From contig QOAB01000065.1 of the NCBI GenBank assembly GCA_003978285.1, forward strand, positions 1 to 13,748: a stretch of DNA of 13,748 bases, given 5' to 3'. Of the stretch, positions 1 to 7,070 are shown one piece after another (the first letter of the stretch is position 1; every line of letters starts with the position of its first letter). The stretch is from Candidatus Thioglobus sp. Lineage in GTDB: Bacteria > Pseudomonadota > Gammaproteobacteria > PS1 > Thioglobaceae. The notes under the pieces were generated by a model. It searched no databases. It worked only from the letters and a program-made list of their open reading frames with translations, and was not told the origin of the DNA. Position numbers and translations under genes: made by a program.

Positions 1-432
1 TATTTTTATCAAGATATTGGTGATAAATTATTAGCGGCAGCACATGAAACCTTAACCAAATACGGCATTAATAAAAACAACGTTAACGTGTTTTATGCAC
101 CGGGTGCGTTCGAGATTCCATTATTAGCTAAACGTTTAGCTGGGCAAAAATCAGCTGGTGAAAATCTATACGACGGTATTGTTACCCTAGGTGCTGTGAT
201 TAATGGCGAAACCCCACACTTTGATTTTGTTTGTAATGAGTGTGCCCGCGGTGTGGCTGACGTCTCTTACCAGTATGAAATTCCAACAGCTTTTGGTGTG
301 CTAACCACTTCCAATATGGATCAAACTATCGGTAGAGCTGGCGGCTACAAAGGCAACAAAGGCGAAGAGGCCACCCTGGCAATGATTGAAATGCTTTATT
401 TAATGAAGCAGGCTGACAGCCAAGCGTTTTAG
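1..432 (+). CDS. ribH: 6,7-dimethyl-8-ribityllumazine synthase, 5' end missing
   Basis: Lumazine synthase makes the penultimate compound of riboflavin synthesis by condensing 5-amino-6-ribitylamino-uracil with 3,4-dihydroxy-2-butanone 4-phosphate. The frame is open from base 1, so the N-terminal part lies off the window; an internal ATG at 88 is not the start. Family signatures are visible: APGAFEIP (translated from about 100-123), GAVINGETPHFDFV with the His that acts as the catalytic base (about 190-230), and GRAGGYKGNKGEEA near the C-terminus, whose Arg is the expected phosphate-binding residue. The usual family form GAVIRGET has Asn in place of Arg here. The gene ends with TAG 3 bp before nusB, the ribH-nusB order common in proteobacteria, so the two are probably cotranscribed. 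Confidence 0.96.
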   Translation, partial: YFYQDIGDKLLAAAHETLTKYGINKNNVNVFYAPGAFEIPLLAKRLAGQKSAGENLYDGIVTLGAVINGETPHFDFVCNECARGVADVSYQYEIPTAFGVLTTSNMDQTIGRAGGYKGNKGEEATLAMIEMLYLMKQADSQAF

Positions 433-435
433 ATT

Positions 436-863
436 ATGGCTTTCAAAACTCCAAAACAACGCTCACGCGAGCGTGTTGTCCAAGCCCTGTATCAATACCT
501 AGTATCAGGTGGTGAAGTCTTGCAAATTGAGCAGCAATTCCTCAATCAAAAAGAAGGCAAGATTTCTAAAGCTTTCTTTTCCAATCTATTCCTTAACATC
601 TTAAGAAATAGAACTGAATTAGACGAGCTAATTGCACCAACTATTTCCAGAGAAACTGATGAGCTGGGTTCGGTTGAGCACGCTGTGCTTTACTTGGGTA
701 CGTATGAATTGCAAAATAGCATTGAAGTGCCTTATAAGGTTGTTATCAATGAAGCCCTTGAGAGCTTGCTAAGCTATATGGTGCTGAAGGCGCATATAAG
801 TTAATCAACTCATCACTTGACCAGCTGGCTAAAGAATTACGTAGTATTGAGTTTGGCGCTTAA
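436..863 (+). pseudogene. nusB: Transcription antitermination factor NusB, frameshifted near the C-terminus
   Basis: NusB pairs with NusE (S10) on boxA RNA for antitermination of rRNA operons. The ATG at 436 follows ribH by 3 bp with no clear Shine-Dalgarno, suggesting translational coupling. Residues 1-109 read as NusB (KQRSRERVVQALYQY near the start; EHAVLYLGTYEL; EVPYKVVINEALE). After Glu109 the frame gives 13 unrelated residues and stops at 804. The other frame, from 765 to the TAA at 861-863, continues with LAKLYGAEGAYKLINSSLDQ and then LAKELRSIEFGA, a typical NusB end. Removing one AG from the GAGAG at 760-764 restores a 141-residue protein, close to E. coli NusB (139). As written, the last 32 residues are lost. 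This may be a true mutation or a sequence error. Confidence 0.9.
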
Positions 864-867
864 ACGA

Positions 868-3800
868 CTAATCTAAATTCGGAGAAAGTAATCTCTCTGC
901 ATCACTAACCGAAACACCTTTGCGTTTAGCGTAATCTTCAACTTGTTGTTGATTGATCTTTGCCACACCAAAATAACGCGATTCAGGATGCGCAAAATAC
1001 CAGCCACTAACACTAGCTGTTGGTAGCATCGCATACGAGCTGGTAAGCGTCATACCGGTGTTTTTCTCTACGTCGAGTAATTCCCATAGTTTTTCTTTTT
1101 CACTGTGCTCAGGGCAAGCAGGGTAGCCAGGCGCAGGGCGAATGCCACGGTATTTTTCTCCAATAAATTCATCATTATTAAAATCTTCATCACTATAACC
1201 CCAGAGCTCAGTACGGAATTTATAATGCATCATTTCAGCAAAGGCTTCAGCAAAACGATCAGCCACAGCTTTGATCATAATGGAGTTGTAGTCATCGTGG
1301 TCGGCTTCATAAGCTGCTACTAATGGATCGATATTAATACCAGTGGTAACTGCAAATGCTCCCATATAATCTTGCACACCACCGTCTTTAGGGGCGATAA
1401 AATCACTCAGACAGAAGTTAGGCGTGTTGCCTTTTTTATCGAGTTGTTGACGCAGTTGATTGAGTGTCATTAACACCTTGCCGTTCTCATCAGTTAGCTC
1501 AATGTCTTCATTCACACTATTAGCAGCGAAGATACCTACAACGGCATTGGCTTGCAGTAATTTTTCATCCATGACTTTCTTAAACATGGCTTTAGCATCT
1601 TTAAATAGTTCGGTGGCAGATTCACCCACAATTTCATCAGTGAGAATATCGGGGAATTTTCCAGCAAGCTCCCAGGTTCTAAAGAATGGCACCCAGTCAA
1701 TAAACTCAAAGATTTCATTCAGATCATAATCTTCAAATACATGAATACCAAGTTTGTTTGGCATGGTGATTTGATCAAACTTGAGTTTGGGTTTGTTCTT
1801 TCTAGCAGCTTCAAGACTAATAAGTTTGGTCTTGCCTTTGCTAGCACGCCGTACTCGTACTTCTTCGTATTCTTCTTTGGTGCTTTGCACTAAGGCTGGT
1901 TTTAATTTTTCTGATAACAGTGAAGTAGCAACACCAACGGCTTTAGAAGCGTCTTTAACGTAAAACACACCCTTGTCATACTGCGGCTCAATCTTAACCG
2001 CTGTGTGTGCTTTTGAAGTCGTAGCACCACCAATCAATAAGGGCAGTTCAAAACCTCGGCGCGTCATTTCTTTGGCCACAAACACCATTTCATCGAGTGA
2101 TGGGGTGATTAAGCCAGACAAGCCAATAATATCCACATTTTCTTTGATGGCAGTTTCAAGGATAGTTTCAGCAGGCACCATCACACCCAAATCAATAATC
2201 TCATAGTTGTTACAAGACAAAACCACGCCAACAATATTTTTACCAATATCGTGCACATCACCTTTAACGGTAGCCATGAGGATCTTGCCTTGGGTTCTAA
2301 CGCCACAACCTTGTTTTTCTTCTTCTAAAAAAGGATCTAACCAAGCCACTGATTTTTTCATTACCCGGGCAGATTTTACTACTTGTGGTAAGAACATTCT
2401 TCCATCGCCAAACAGATCACCAACCACGTTCATGCCATCCATCAGTGGGCCTTCAATCACCAAAATAGGGCGACCTAATTTTTCCAGTGCTTCTTTTGTA
2501 TCTTCATCGATAAATTCGGTAATACCTTTAACTAAAGAATGTTCTAAACGTTTTTCAACTGACCAAGTGCGCCACTCTAGATCTCTTTTATTTTCTTGAA
2601 CTTCACCCGTGCCAGAAAATTTACCCGCAATGTCAACTAAACGTTCACCCGCTTCTTCGTCGCTATTAAGAACAACATCTTCTACCGCTTTTTTAAGTTC
2701 TGGATCAATATCGTCGTAAACCACTAACTGGCCTGCATTGACAATACCCATGGTCATGCCAGCCTTTATCGCATGATATAAAAATACTGAGTGAATCGCC
2801 TCACGTACGGGGTTGTTACCTCTAAAGGAGAACGATACGTTAGACACACCGCCTGATATTTTTGCATAAGGTAGGTTCTTAGTAATCTCACGCGTGGCTT
2901 CAATAAAGTCTACGCCGTAGTTATTGTGCTCTTCAATACCAGTGGCTACCGCAAAAATATTTGGGTCGAAGATAATGTCTTCTGGTGGAAAGCCAACCTC
3001 ATTCACCAATATGTCATAAGCCTCAGTACAGATTTCAATTTTGCGTTGTTGGGTATCAGCCTGGCCAATTTCATCAAAGGCCATGACGATAATCGCCGCA
3101 CCATAGCGCTTACACAGATGTGCGTATTTAATAAAGTTGTCTTTACCTTCTTTAAGTGAAATTGAGTTAACAATCGCCTTACCTTGTGTACATTTAAGGC
3201 CGGCTTCAATAATCTCCCATTTTGATGAATCCACCATCAATGGCACTTTAGAGATGTCTGGCTCAGAGGCAATCAGATTCATAAATCGAACCATGGCTGC
3301 CTTGCCATCCAGCATGCCTTCATCCATGTTGATGTCAACCACTTGTGCGCCATCTTCTACTTGTGCTCGGCAAATATCGAGCGCCTCTTCAAACTCCTCG
3401 TTTAGAATGAGGCGCTTAAACTTTGCAGAGCCGGTAACGTTAGCACGTTCACCAACATTAACAAATAATGAGTCTTCGCCAATATTGAAGGCTTCTAGGC
3501 CAGATAATCGACACTCAGGTTTAATATCAGGGATTTTTCTAGGTGCCAAGCCTTCAACTGCATCGGCGATCGCCTTAATATGATCAGGCGTGGATCCACA
3601 ACAACCACCTAAAATATTGACCAAGCCAGACTCGGCCCACTCACCCACTTGCTCACTCATGGTAATGGCACCCAAGTCATACCCACCAAACTCATTTGGC
3701 AGGCCAGCATTCGGATGTGCAGAGGTGTAAATGTTAGCCACGCGCGACATTTCAGCCACGTATTGACGTAATAAATCAGGGCCTAGGGCGCAGTTAAGGC

Positions 3801-4521
3801 CGATAGAAATAGGGTTAGCATGACGTAATGAATTGTAGAAGGCTTCCGTCATTTGCCCAGACAGCGTACGGCCAGAAGCATCAGTAATGGTGCCGGAAAT
3901 CATAATCGGTAGTTCAACCCCGTCATCTTCAAAAACTTGCTGTACGGCAAAAATAGCCGCCTTGGCATTCAACGTATCAAAAATAGTTTCAATTAAGATG
4001 ATGTCTGAGCCACCTTCAATCAGGCCACGAGTCGACTCCATATACACGCCAACCAACTCATCAAAGGTAACGTTTCTAAAACCAGGGTCATTCACATCCG
4101 GTGAAAGTGAACAAGTACGCGAAGTCGGGCCAATGACACCGGCAACAAAGCGCGGCTTGTCTTCGGTAGAAAACTCATCACAGACTTCACGCGCTAATCG
4201 TGCACTCTCAACGTTAATTTCATAGGCGAATTCTTCCATCTTGTAATCAGACATGGAAGTTTTGGTAGCGTTAAAGGTATTGGTTTCAACAATATCGGCA
4301 CCCACCTCAAGGTAGGATTTGTGAATATCTTGAATAATTTGAGGCTGTGTGAGTGACAAAAGGTCGTTATTACCTTGTACTAAGATATGCCAATCTTTAA
4401 AGCGTTCACCGCGATAATCTTCCTCACTAAGTTTGTGCTTTTGGATCATGGTACCCATCGCACCATCAAGCACCAAAATTCGCTTTTCTAAAAGGGATTG
4501 TAATATCTGTTTTGTCGACAT
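868..4521 (-). CDS. metH: Cobalamin-dependent methionine synthase
   Basis: MetH transfers the methyl group of 5-methyltetrahydrofolate via cobalamin to homocysteine in the cytoplasm. At 1217 residues it is full length (E. coli, 1227). Domains in order: homocysteine-binding barrel at about 5-325, with zinc ligands Cys244, Cys307 and Cys308 (GLNCALG, GGCCGS); pterin-binding barrel at about 350-620; cobalamin cap at about 650-735; B12-binding Rossmann domain at about 740-880, with DVHDIGKN and its cobalt-ligating His757; and the AdoMet reactivation domain at about 900-1217, with [10 protein letters not shown] at 1128-1137. All key residues are present, so the enzyme should be active. It converges on nusB with 4 bp between stop codons and no terminator visible. 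The ATG has no Shine-Dalgarno, and a -10-like TATAAT lies only 7 nt upstream of it. Confidence 0.98.
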   Translation of the reverse strand: MSTKQILQSLLEKRILVLDGAMGTMIQKHKLSEEDYRGERFKDWHILVQGNNDLLSLTQPQIIQDIHKSYLEVGADIVETNTFNATKTSMSDYKMEEFAYEINVESARLAREVCDEFSTEDKPRFVAGVIGPTSRTCSLSPDVNDPGFRNVTFDELVGVYMESTRGLIEGGSDIILIETIFDTLNAKAAIFAVQQVFEDDGVELPIMISGTITDASGRTLSGQMTEAFYNSLRHANPISIGLNCALGPDLLRQYVAEMSRVANIYTSAHPNAGLPNEFGGYDLGAITMSEQVGEWAESGLVNILGGCCGSTPDHIKAIADAVEGLAPRKIPDIKPECRLSGLEAFNIGEDSLFVNVGERANVTGSAKFKRLILNEEFEEALDICRAQVEDGAQVVDINMDEGMLDGKAAMVRFMNLIASEPDISKVPLMVDSSKWEIIEAGLKCTQGKAIVNSISLKEGKDNFIKYAHLCKRYGAAIIVMAFDEIGQADTQQRKIEICTEAYDILVNEVGFPPEDIIFDPNIFAVATGIEEHNNYGVDFIEATREITKNLPYAKISGGVSNVSFSFRGNNPVREAIHSVFLYHAIKAGMTMGIVNAGQLVVYDDIDPELKKAVEDVVLNSDEEAGERLVDIAGKFSGTGEVQENKRDLEWRTWSVEKRLEHSLVKGITEFIDEDTKEALEKLGRPILVIEGPLMDGMNVVGDLFGDGRMFLPQVVKSARVMKKSVAWLDPFLEEEKQGCGVRTQGKILMATVKGDVHDIGKNIVGVVLSCNNYEIIDLGVMVPAETILETAIKENVDIIGLSGLITPSLDEMVFVAKEMTRRGFELPLLIGGATTSKAHTAVKIEPQYDKGVFYVKDASKAVGVATSLLSEKLKPALVQSTKEEYEEVRVRRASKGKTKLISLEAARKNKPKLKFDQITMPNKLGIHVFEDYDLNEIFEFIDWVPFFRTWELAGKFPDILTDEIVGESATELFKDAKAMFKKVMDEKLLQANAVVGIFAANSVNEDIELTDENGKVLMTLNQLRQQLDKKGNTPNFCLSDFIAPKDGGVQDYMGAFAVTTGINIDPLVAAYEADHDDYNSIMIKAVADRFAEAFAEMMHYKFRTELWGYSDEDFNNDEFIGEKYRGIRPAPGYPACPEHSEKEKLWELLDVEKNTGMTLTSSYAMLPTASVSGWYFAHPESRYFGVAKINQQQVEDYAKRKGVSVSDAERLLSPNLD

Positions 4522-4528
4522 ATTTGGT

Positions 4529-4536
4529 ATTATAAT
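4529..4536. promoter_or_regulatory. Bidirectional -10 element between metH and the first Sgp-like gene
   Basis: The 8-mer ATTATAAT contains a perfect TATAAT on the plus strand (4531-4536) and another on the minus strand (4534 back to 4529). It sits in the 41-bp gap between divergent genes. The plus-strand element would start an mRNA about 20 nt before the ATG at 4563. The minus-strand element would start transcription at or within a base or two of the metH ATG. I see no good -35 on either strand at normal spacing, so strength is uncertain. The two polymerases could not occupy it together. Confidence 0.55.
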
Positions 4537-4562
4537 TAAGTCTAATTTAATAGGGGGTTTTG

Positions 4563-5000
4563 ATGAAAAAATTGTTTGTAGCGTCTTTATTTTTAGTTAG
4601 TTTTAATGCCAATGCATTTTTAGACTTTAACAGTTATGGTTCGGGCTATGACGATAATAATTGGCCAGTTTGGACACCAATGTTTTGGATGGAAAAAGTT
4701 ACCGACAATAATATGTTTGGTAATAAGCGTAATCAAGGCTATGGTTATCCTTATAACAATCGCCCTTATAATATTAATGCCTCACGCTTTGACATGAGCC
4801 AGATGCCAACCCCTGACCAAGCTTACCAAGCAGAGAGTAATCGCATGCCATACTCAACACCGATGTTTATGACGCCTGCAGCGCAATCATTCTCTAATAC
4901 AGACAACGCATCAAGTACGGGTGGCTATGACTTACCAAGCCCTTATCCGAGTAACTATCAGTTTAACCAACCACCTAGCCCATATCCGAGCGGATTTTAG
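4563..5000 (+). CDS. Exported Asn/Tyr/Pro-rich protein, sulfur globule protein-like (paralog 1)
   Basis: This 145-residue protein has a signal peptide ([18 protein letters not shown], cut before Phe19) and so is probably periplasmic. The ATG at 4563 follows AGGGGG (4552-4557) at 5 nt and is preferred over the in-frame TTG at 4560. The mature chain is rich in Asn, Tyr, Pro, Ser and Met and has no Cys. Residues 34-46 ([13 protein letters not shown]) match the core motif of the next two genes. The tail repeats PSPYPS at 125-130 and 138-143. Sulfur globule proteins of purple sulfur bacteria are likewise small, exported, low in complexity and rich in aromatic residues, so an Sgp-like envelope role is inferred. 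It is the most divergent of the three paralogs. Another secreted structural role is possible. Confidence 0.75.
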   Translation: MKKLFVASLFLVSFNANAFLDFNSYGSGYDDNNWPVWTPMFWMEKVTDNNMFGNKRNQGYGYPYNNRPYNINASRFDMSQMPTPDQAYQAESNRMPYSTPMFMTPAAQSFSNTDNASSTGGYDLPSPYPSNYQFNQPPSPYPSGF

Positions 5001-5002
5001 CT

Positions 5003-5012
5003 ATTGGCCAAT
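5003..5012. repeat. Perfect 10-bp palindrome ATTGGCCAAT
   Basis: This self-complementary decamer lies 2 bp after the stop of the first Sgp-like gene and 14 bp before the -35 of the next promoter. Its place just upstream of a strong promoter would suit an operator or activator site. It is not followed by a T-tract, so it is not a terminator. One short palindrome can occur by chance. Confidence 0.3.
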
Positions 5013-5026
5013 TTGAAACAATAGTA

Positions 5027-5054
5027 TTGACTTATAATATTACTATGTTATAAT
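5027..5054 (+). promoter_or_regulatory. Strong sigma-70-type promoter for the second Sgp-like gene
   Basis: TTGACT (5027-5032) and TATAAT (5049-5054) are 16 bp apart, a near-consensus pair. Transcription would start near 5061, about 30 nt before the ATG at 5091. The sequence TATAATAT occurs twice, at 5033-5040 and 5049-5056, so a second -10 with a different start is possible. This is the best promoter I find in the window and suggests strong expression of the small exported protein. Confidence 0.8.
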
Positions 5055-5090
5055 ATACTTTCCTTTTATTTAATTTATGGAGATATGACA

Positions 5091-5435
5091 ATGAAAAAGA
5101 TAATCGCAATTTTTGCAATGGTAGCAGCACTAGGTGCTAACGCTTTTTGGAATAACAACAACAGCACACCTTGGGGCAATGGTTACAACAACAGTGGTTA
5201 CCAAACTGATAACGGCATGTTTGGTTACAACCCATACGACTACTGGGATCCACGTTGGTACATGGAAGAAATGAGCAACATGGTTGATGAAATCGACGAT
5301 GAGATCAACAGTAATAATAACGGTTGGAACAACGGTTATGGTTACAACCCGTACAGCAACGGTCCTTGGAATAACAACACACCATGGAACAGAACTGCAC
5401 CGGCTGCATCTGCACCTACTGCTTCAGCAAAATAA
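5091..5435 (+). CDS. Exported Asn/Gly/Trp-rich protein, sulfur globule protein-like (paralog 2)
   Basis: This 114-residue protein has a signal peptide (MKKIIAIFAMVAALGANA, cut before Phe19). The ATG at 5091 is chosen because GGAGA at 5079-5083 is 7 nt away; the in-frame ATG at 5085 would be too close. The mature part has Asn-rich stretches with PWGN, NGYGYNPY and GPWNNNTPWN, a core at 47-61 (NPYDYWDPRWYMEEM), an acidic run to about 71 (MVDEIDDE), and an Ala/Pro/Ser/Thr tail ending in ASAK. It has no Cys. Composition, size and export fit sulfur globule family proteins, which coat periplasmic sulfur deposits in sulfur oxidizers; this is inference from style, not from a catalytic motif. The gene has its own near-consensus promoter and a strong terminator, so it is probably a monocistronic, highly expressed unit. 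Confidence 0.82.
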   Translation: MKKIIAIFAMVAALGANAFWNNNNSTPWGNGYNNSGYQTDNGMFGYNPYDYWDPRWYMEEMSNMVDEIDDEINSNNNGWNNGYGYNPYSNGPWNNNTPWNRTAPAASAPTASAK

Positions 5436-5454
5436 TTTAATTTATTTTTGCAAG

Positions 5455-5487
5455 AAAAAAACCAGCACTTGTTGCTGGTTTTTTTTT
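5455..5487 (+). terminator. Intrinsic terminator after paralog 2
   Basis: ACCAGCA (5461-5467) pairs with TGCTGGT (5473-5479) around a 5-nt loop. The stem is extended by an upstream A-run pairing with a run of nine T (5479-5487). It lies 20 bp past the stop codon and separates paralog 2 from paralog 3. The flanking A and T runs could make it work in both directions. Confidence 0.92.
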
Positions 5488-5509
5488 CGTCTGATGAAAA
5501 TTATTGGTC

Positions 5510-5515
5510 TATAAT
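5510..5515 (+). promoter_or_regulatory. -10 element for the third Sgp-like gene
   Basis: A perfect TATAAT lies 23 bp after the preceding terminator and 36 bp before the ATG at 5552. I see no convincing -35 at 16-18 bp, so it may need an activator. Because a terminator precedes it, paralog 3 needs its own promoter, which supports this site. Confidence 0.6.
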
Positions 5516-5551
5516 GACCTTTCATTTTTTAAATATACAGAGGAGAGCAAG

Positions 5552-6022
5552 ATGAAAAAAATTATTACAATTTCACTATTAACCCTAGCGTTAAATGCAA
5601 GTGCAGGTTGGGGTGGTAACAACAACCCTTGGGGTAACAACAGTTTTAACAATGGTCCATGGGGCGGTTCTAATAACAACAACAACGGTATTTTTGGTAA
5701 CAATCCATACTCAATATTTACGCCAGATTGGTTCAGCGAAGAGATGGACGACATGATGGATGAGTTTGATTCTAACAACAGTGGCCCTTGGGGTAACAAT
5801 GGTTGGAATAATAACAATCCATGGGGCAACAGAGGCTTTAACAATGGCCCATGGGGTAATCAAAGTTTTAACAATGGCCCTTGGAATAATTCTAATTTTG
5901 GTAATTCACCTTGGGGCAATCAAACAGGCCCTTGGAATAACAATACTTGGAAAAACAGCCCGTGGCGTAATTACGGCTATAACAGAGTCATTCCTACAAC
6001 GGCAGATACTAGCGCTAAATAA
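5552..6022 (+). CDS. Exported Asn/Gly/Trp-rich repeat protein, sulfur globule protein-like (paralog 3)
   Basis: This 156-residue protein has a signal peptide (MKKIITISLLTLALNASA, cut before Gly19). The ATG at 5552 is set by AGGAGAG (5541-5547); the longer frame back to 5504 has no ribosome site. By my count the mature chain is about 28% Asn, 15% Gly and 9% Trp, with no Cys. The core NPYSIFTPDWFSEEM (51-65) and the following acidic run DDMMDEFD align with paralog 2. It is flanked by decapeptide repeats of the type PWGNxSFNNG: one plus a partial unit before the core and about four after it, with nine Pro-Trp pairs in all. The tail ends in TSAK, like the ASAK of paralog 2. It is probably a periplasmic structural protein of the sulfur globule type (inferred). 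It has its own -10 upstream and a strong terminator downstream. Confidence 0.82.
   Translation: MKKIITISLLTLALNASAGWGGNNNPWGNNSFNNGPWGGSNNNNNGIFGNNPYSIFTPDWFSEEMDDMMDEFDSNNSGPWGNNGWNNNNPWGNRGFNNGPWGNQSFNNGPWNNSNFGNSPWGNQTGPWNNNTWKNSPWRNYGYNRVIPTTADTSAK
5627..5928 (+). repeat. 30-bp in-frame coding repeats in paralog 3
   Basis: Units start at 5627, 5819, 5849, 5879 and 5909 (the last partial); another partial unit follows at 5657. Consecutive starts from 5819 are exactly 30 bp apart, each opening with CCWTGG and encoding Pro-Trp. Decoded units are PWGNNSFNNG, PWGNRGFNNG, PWGNQSFNNG, PWNNSNFGNS and PWGNQTG. The 5657-5818 stretch holds the non-repeat core. Because units are whole codons, gain or loss of a unit keeps the frame. 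Confidence 0.85.
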
Positions 6023-6051
6023 GTATTGAATCAGATTATTTGATATAAAAT

Positions 6052-6077
6052 AAAGCCAGCTTTTTGCTGGCTTTTTT
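6052..6077 (+). terminator. Intrinsic terminator after paralog 3
   Basis: AAAGCCAGC (6052-6060) pairs with GCTGGCTTT (6066-6074) around a TTTTT loop and runs into six T (6072-6077). It lies 29 bp after the stop codon and ends only 15 bp before the ATG of the ABC transporter operon, so the operon must start from readthrough or from a promoter overlapping this hairpin. Confidence 0.93.
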
Positions 6078-6092
6078 ATTAAATATAACAAA

Positions 6093-7070
6093 ATGTGGAC
6101 CTACATACTCAGACGCGCCTTATATAGTATTCCTATTTTATTAGGCGTTAACCTAATCACGTTCCTATTATTTTTTATGGTGAATACACCAGACGATATG
6201 GCACGTATTCAATTGGGTGCCAAACACGTTACACAGGCTGATATTCACACTTGGAAAGAAGAAAAAGGCTACAACAAGCCCTTGTTTGTTAATACCGATC
6301 AATCGGGTTCGGCAATACTCACAGACACTATTTTTTACCAAAAATCTATTCCTTTGTTTCAGCTTGATTTTGGCCATTCAGACTCAGGTCGAAACATCAA
6401 TAAAGACATTGCTCAGCGCATGTGGCCATCATTGGCCTTGGCCATTCCATCCTTTATTATTGCGCTAATTACTAACATTGTATTTGCTATGTGGATGGTG
6501 ATGTTGCTCGGCACCAAATTAGAGCGAATGAGCTTAATTTTTACCGTGGCACTGATGTCGATATCAGGGCTTTTTTACATCATTATCGGCCAAAAAATTG
6601 TCGCCGGCATGTGGCATTGGTTTCCAGTTTCAGGCTACCAAGATGGTTTAGAATCTTGGCGTTTTGTTATGCTGCCAGTACTCATTGGCGTGGTCTCCGG
6701 GCTCGGTGCAGGGGTTAGGTGGTATCGTTCGATATTCCTAGAAGAAATCAACAAGCCGTATGTTAATACGGCCCGATCCAAAGGCCTTAGCGAGCAACAA
6801 GTACTATTCAAACACGTACTAAAAAATGCCATGATTCCGATTCTGACCGGTGTGGTTGTCATCATTCCATCGTTATTTATGGGTAGCTTAATCATGGAAA
6901 GTTTCTTCTCTATTCCAGGCTTAGGTAGTTACACTATCGATGCGATCAATTCACAAGATTTTGCCATTGTGCGCGCCATGGTATTCTTAGGCTCAATCCT
7001 TTATATTGTTGGCCTATTATTAACGGATATCTCCTACACTTGGGTTGATCCGAGGGTGAAGTTCAAATGA
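6093..7070 (+). CDS. ABC transporter permease, DppB/YejB-like
   Basis: This is an inner-membrane permease of the dipeptide/oligopeptide (binding-protein-dependent, type I importer) superfamily, 325 residues. The N-terminus (WTYILRRALYSIPILLGVNLITF) is the classic DppB start with the first membrane segment. A periplasmic part at about 31-110 follows, then about five membrane segments. The cytoplasmic coupling loop with the EAA-type motif is at about 218-247 (EEINKPYVNTARSKGLSEQQ onward), and the end ISYTWVDPRVKF is typical. The ATG at 6093 has no clear Shine-Dalgarno and directly follows a terminator. The stop overlaps the next start by 4 bp (ATGA), so translation is coupled. Substrate is unknown: oligopeptides are the family default. 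Confidence 0.9.
   Translation: MWTYILRRALYSIPILLGVNLITFLLFFMVNTPDDMARIQLGAKHVTQADIHTWKEEKGYNKPLFVNTDQSGSAILTDTIFYQKSIPLFQLDFGHSDSGRNINKDIAQRMWPSLALAIPSFIIALITNIVFAMWMVMLLGTKLERMSLIFTVALMSISGLFYIIIGQKIVAGMWHWFPVSGYQDGLESWRFVMLPVLIGVVSGLGAGVRWYRSIFLEEINKPYVNTARSKGLSEQQVLFKHVLKNAMIPILTGVVVIIPSLFMGSLIMESFFSIPGLGSYTIDAINSQDFAIVRAMVFLGSILYIVGLLLTDISYTWVDPRVKFK

Noticed and set aside
760..770. Programmed ribosomal frameshift in nusB
   Set aside because: There is no X-XXY-YYZ slippery heptamer, and a -1 shift would leave an extra residue in a conserved helix. A 2-bp duplication explains the sequence better.
4522..4562. SAM or cobalamin riboswitch controlling metH
   Set aside because: Only 41 bp separate the two divergent genes, too short for either aptamer, and no hairpins are seen.
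5627..5928. CRISPR-like array
   Set aside because: The 30-bp repeats have no unique spacers between them, are in codon phase and encode a protein repeat within a well-formed gene.
5284..6029. Overlapping reading frames in the Sgp-like genes on both strands
   Set aside because: Repetitive Asn-rich codons keep other frames open by composition; none has a ribosome site or sensible protein.
5455..6077. Two terminators with similar CCAGC/GCTGG stems as evidence of cassette duplication
   Set aside because: Short GC stems of this kind are common in terminators; flanking sequence and loops differ, so common origin cannot be claimed.
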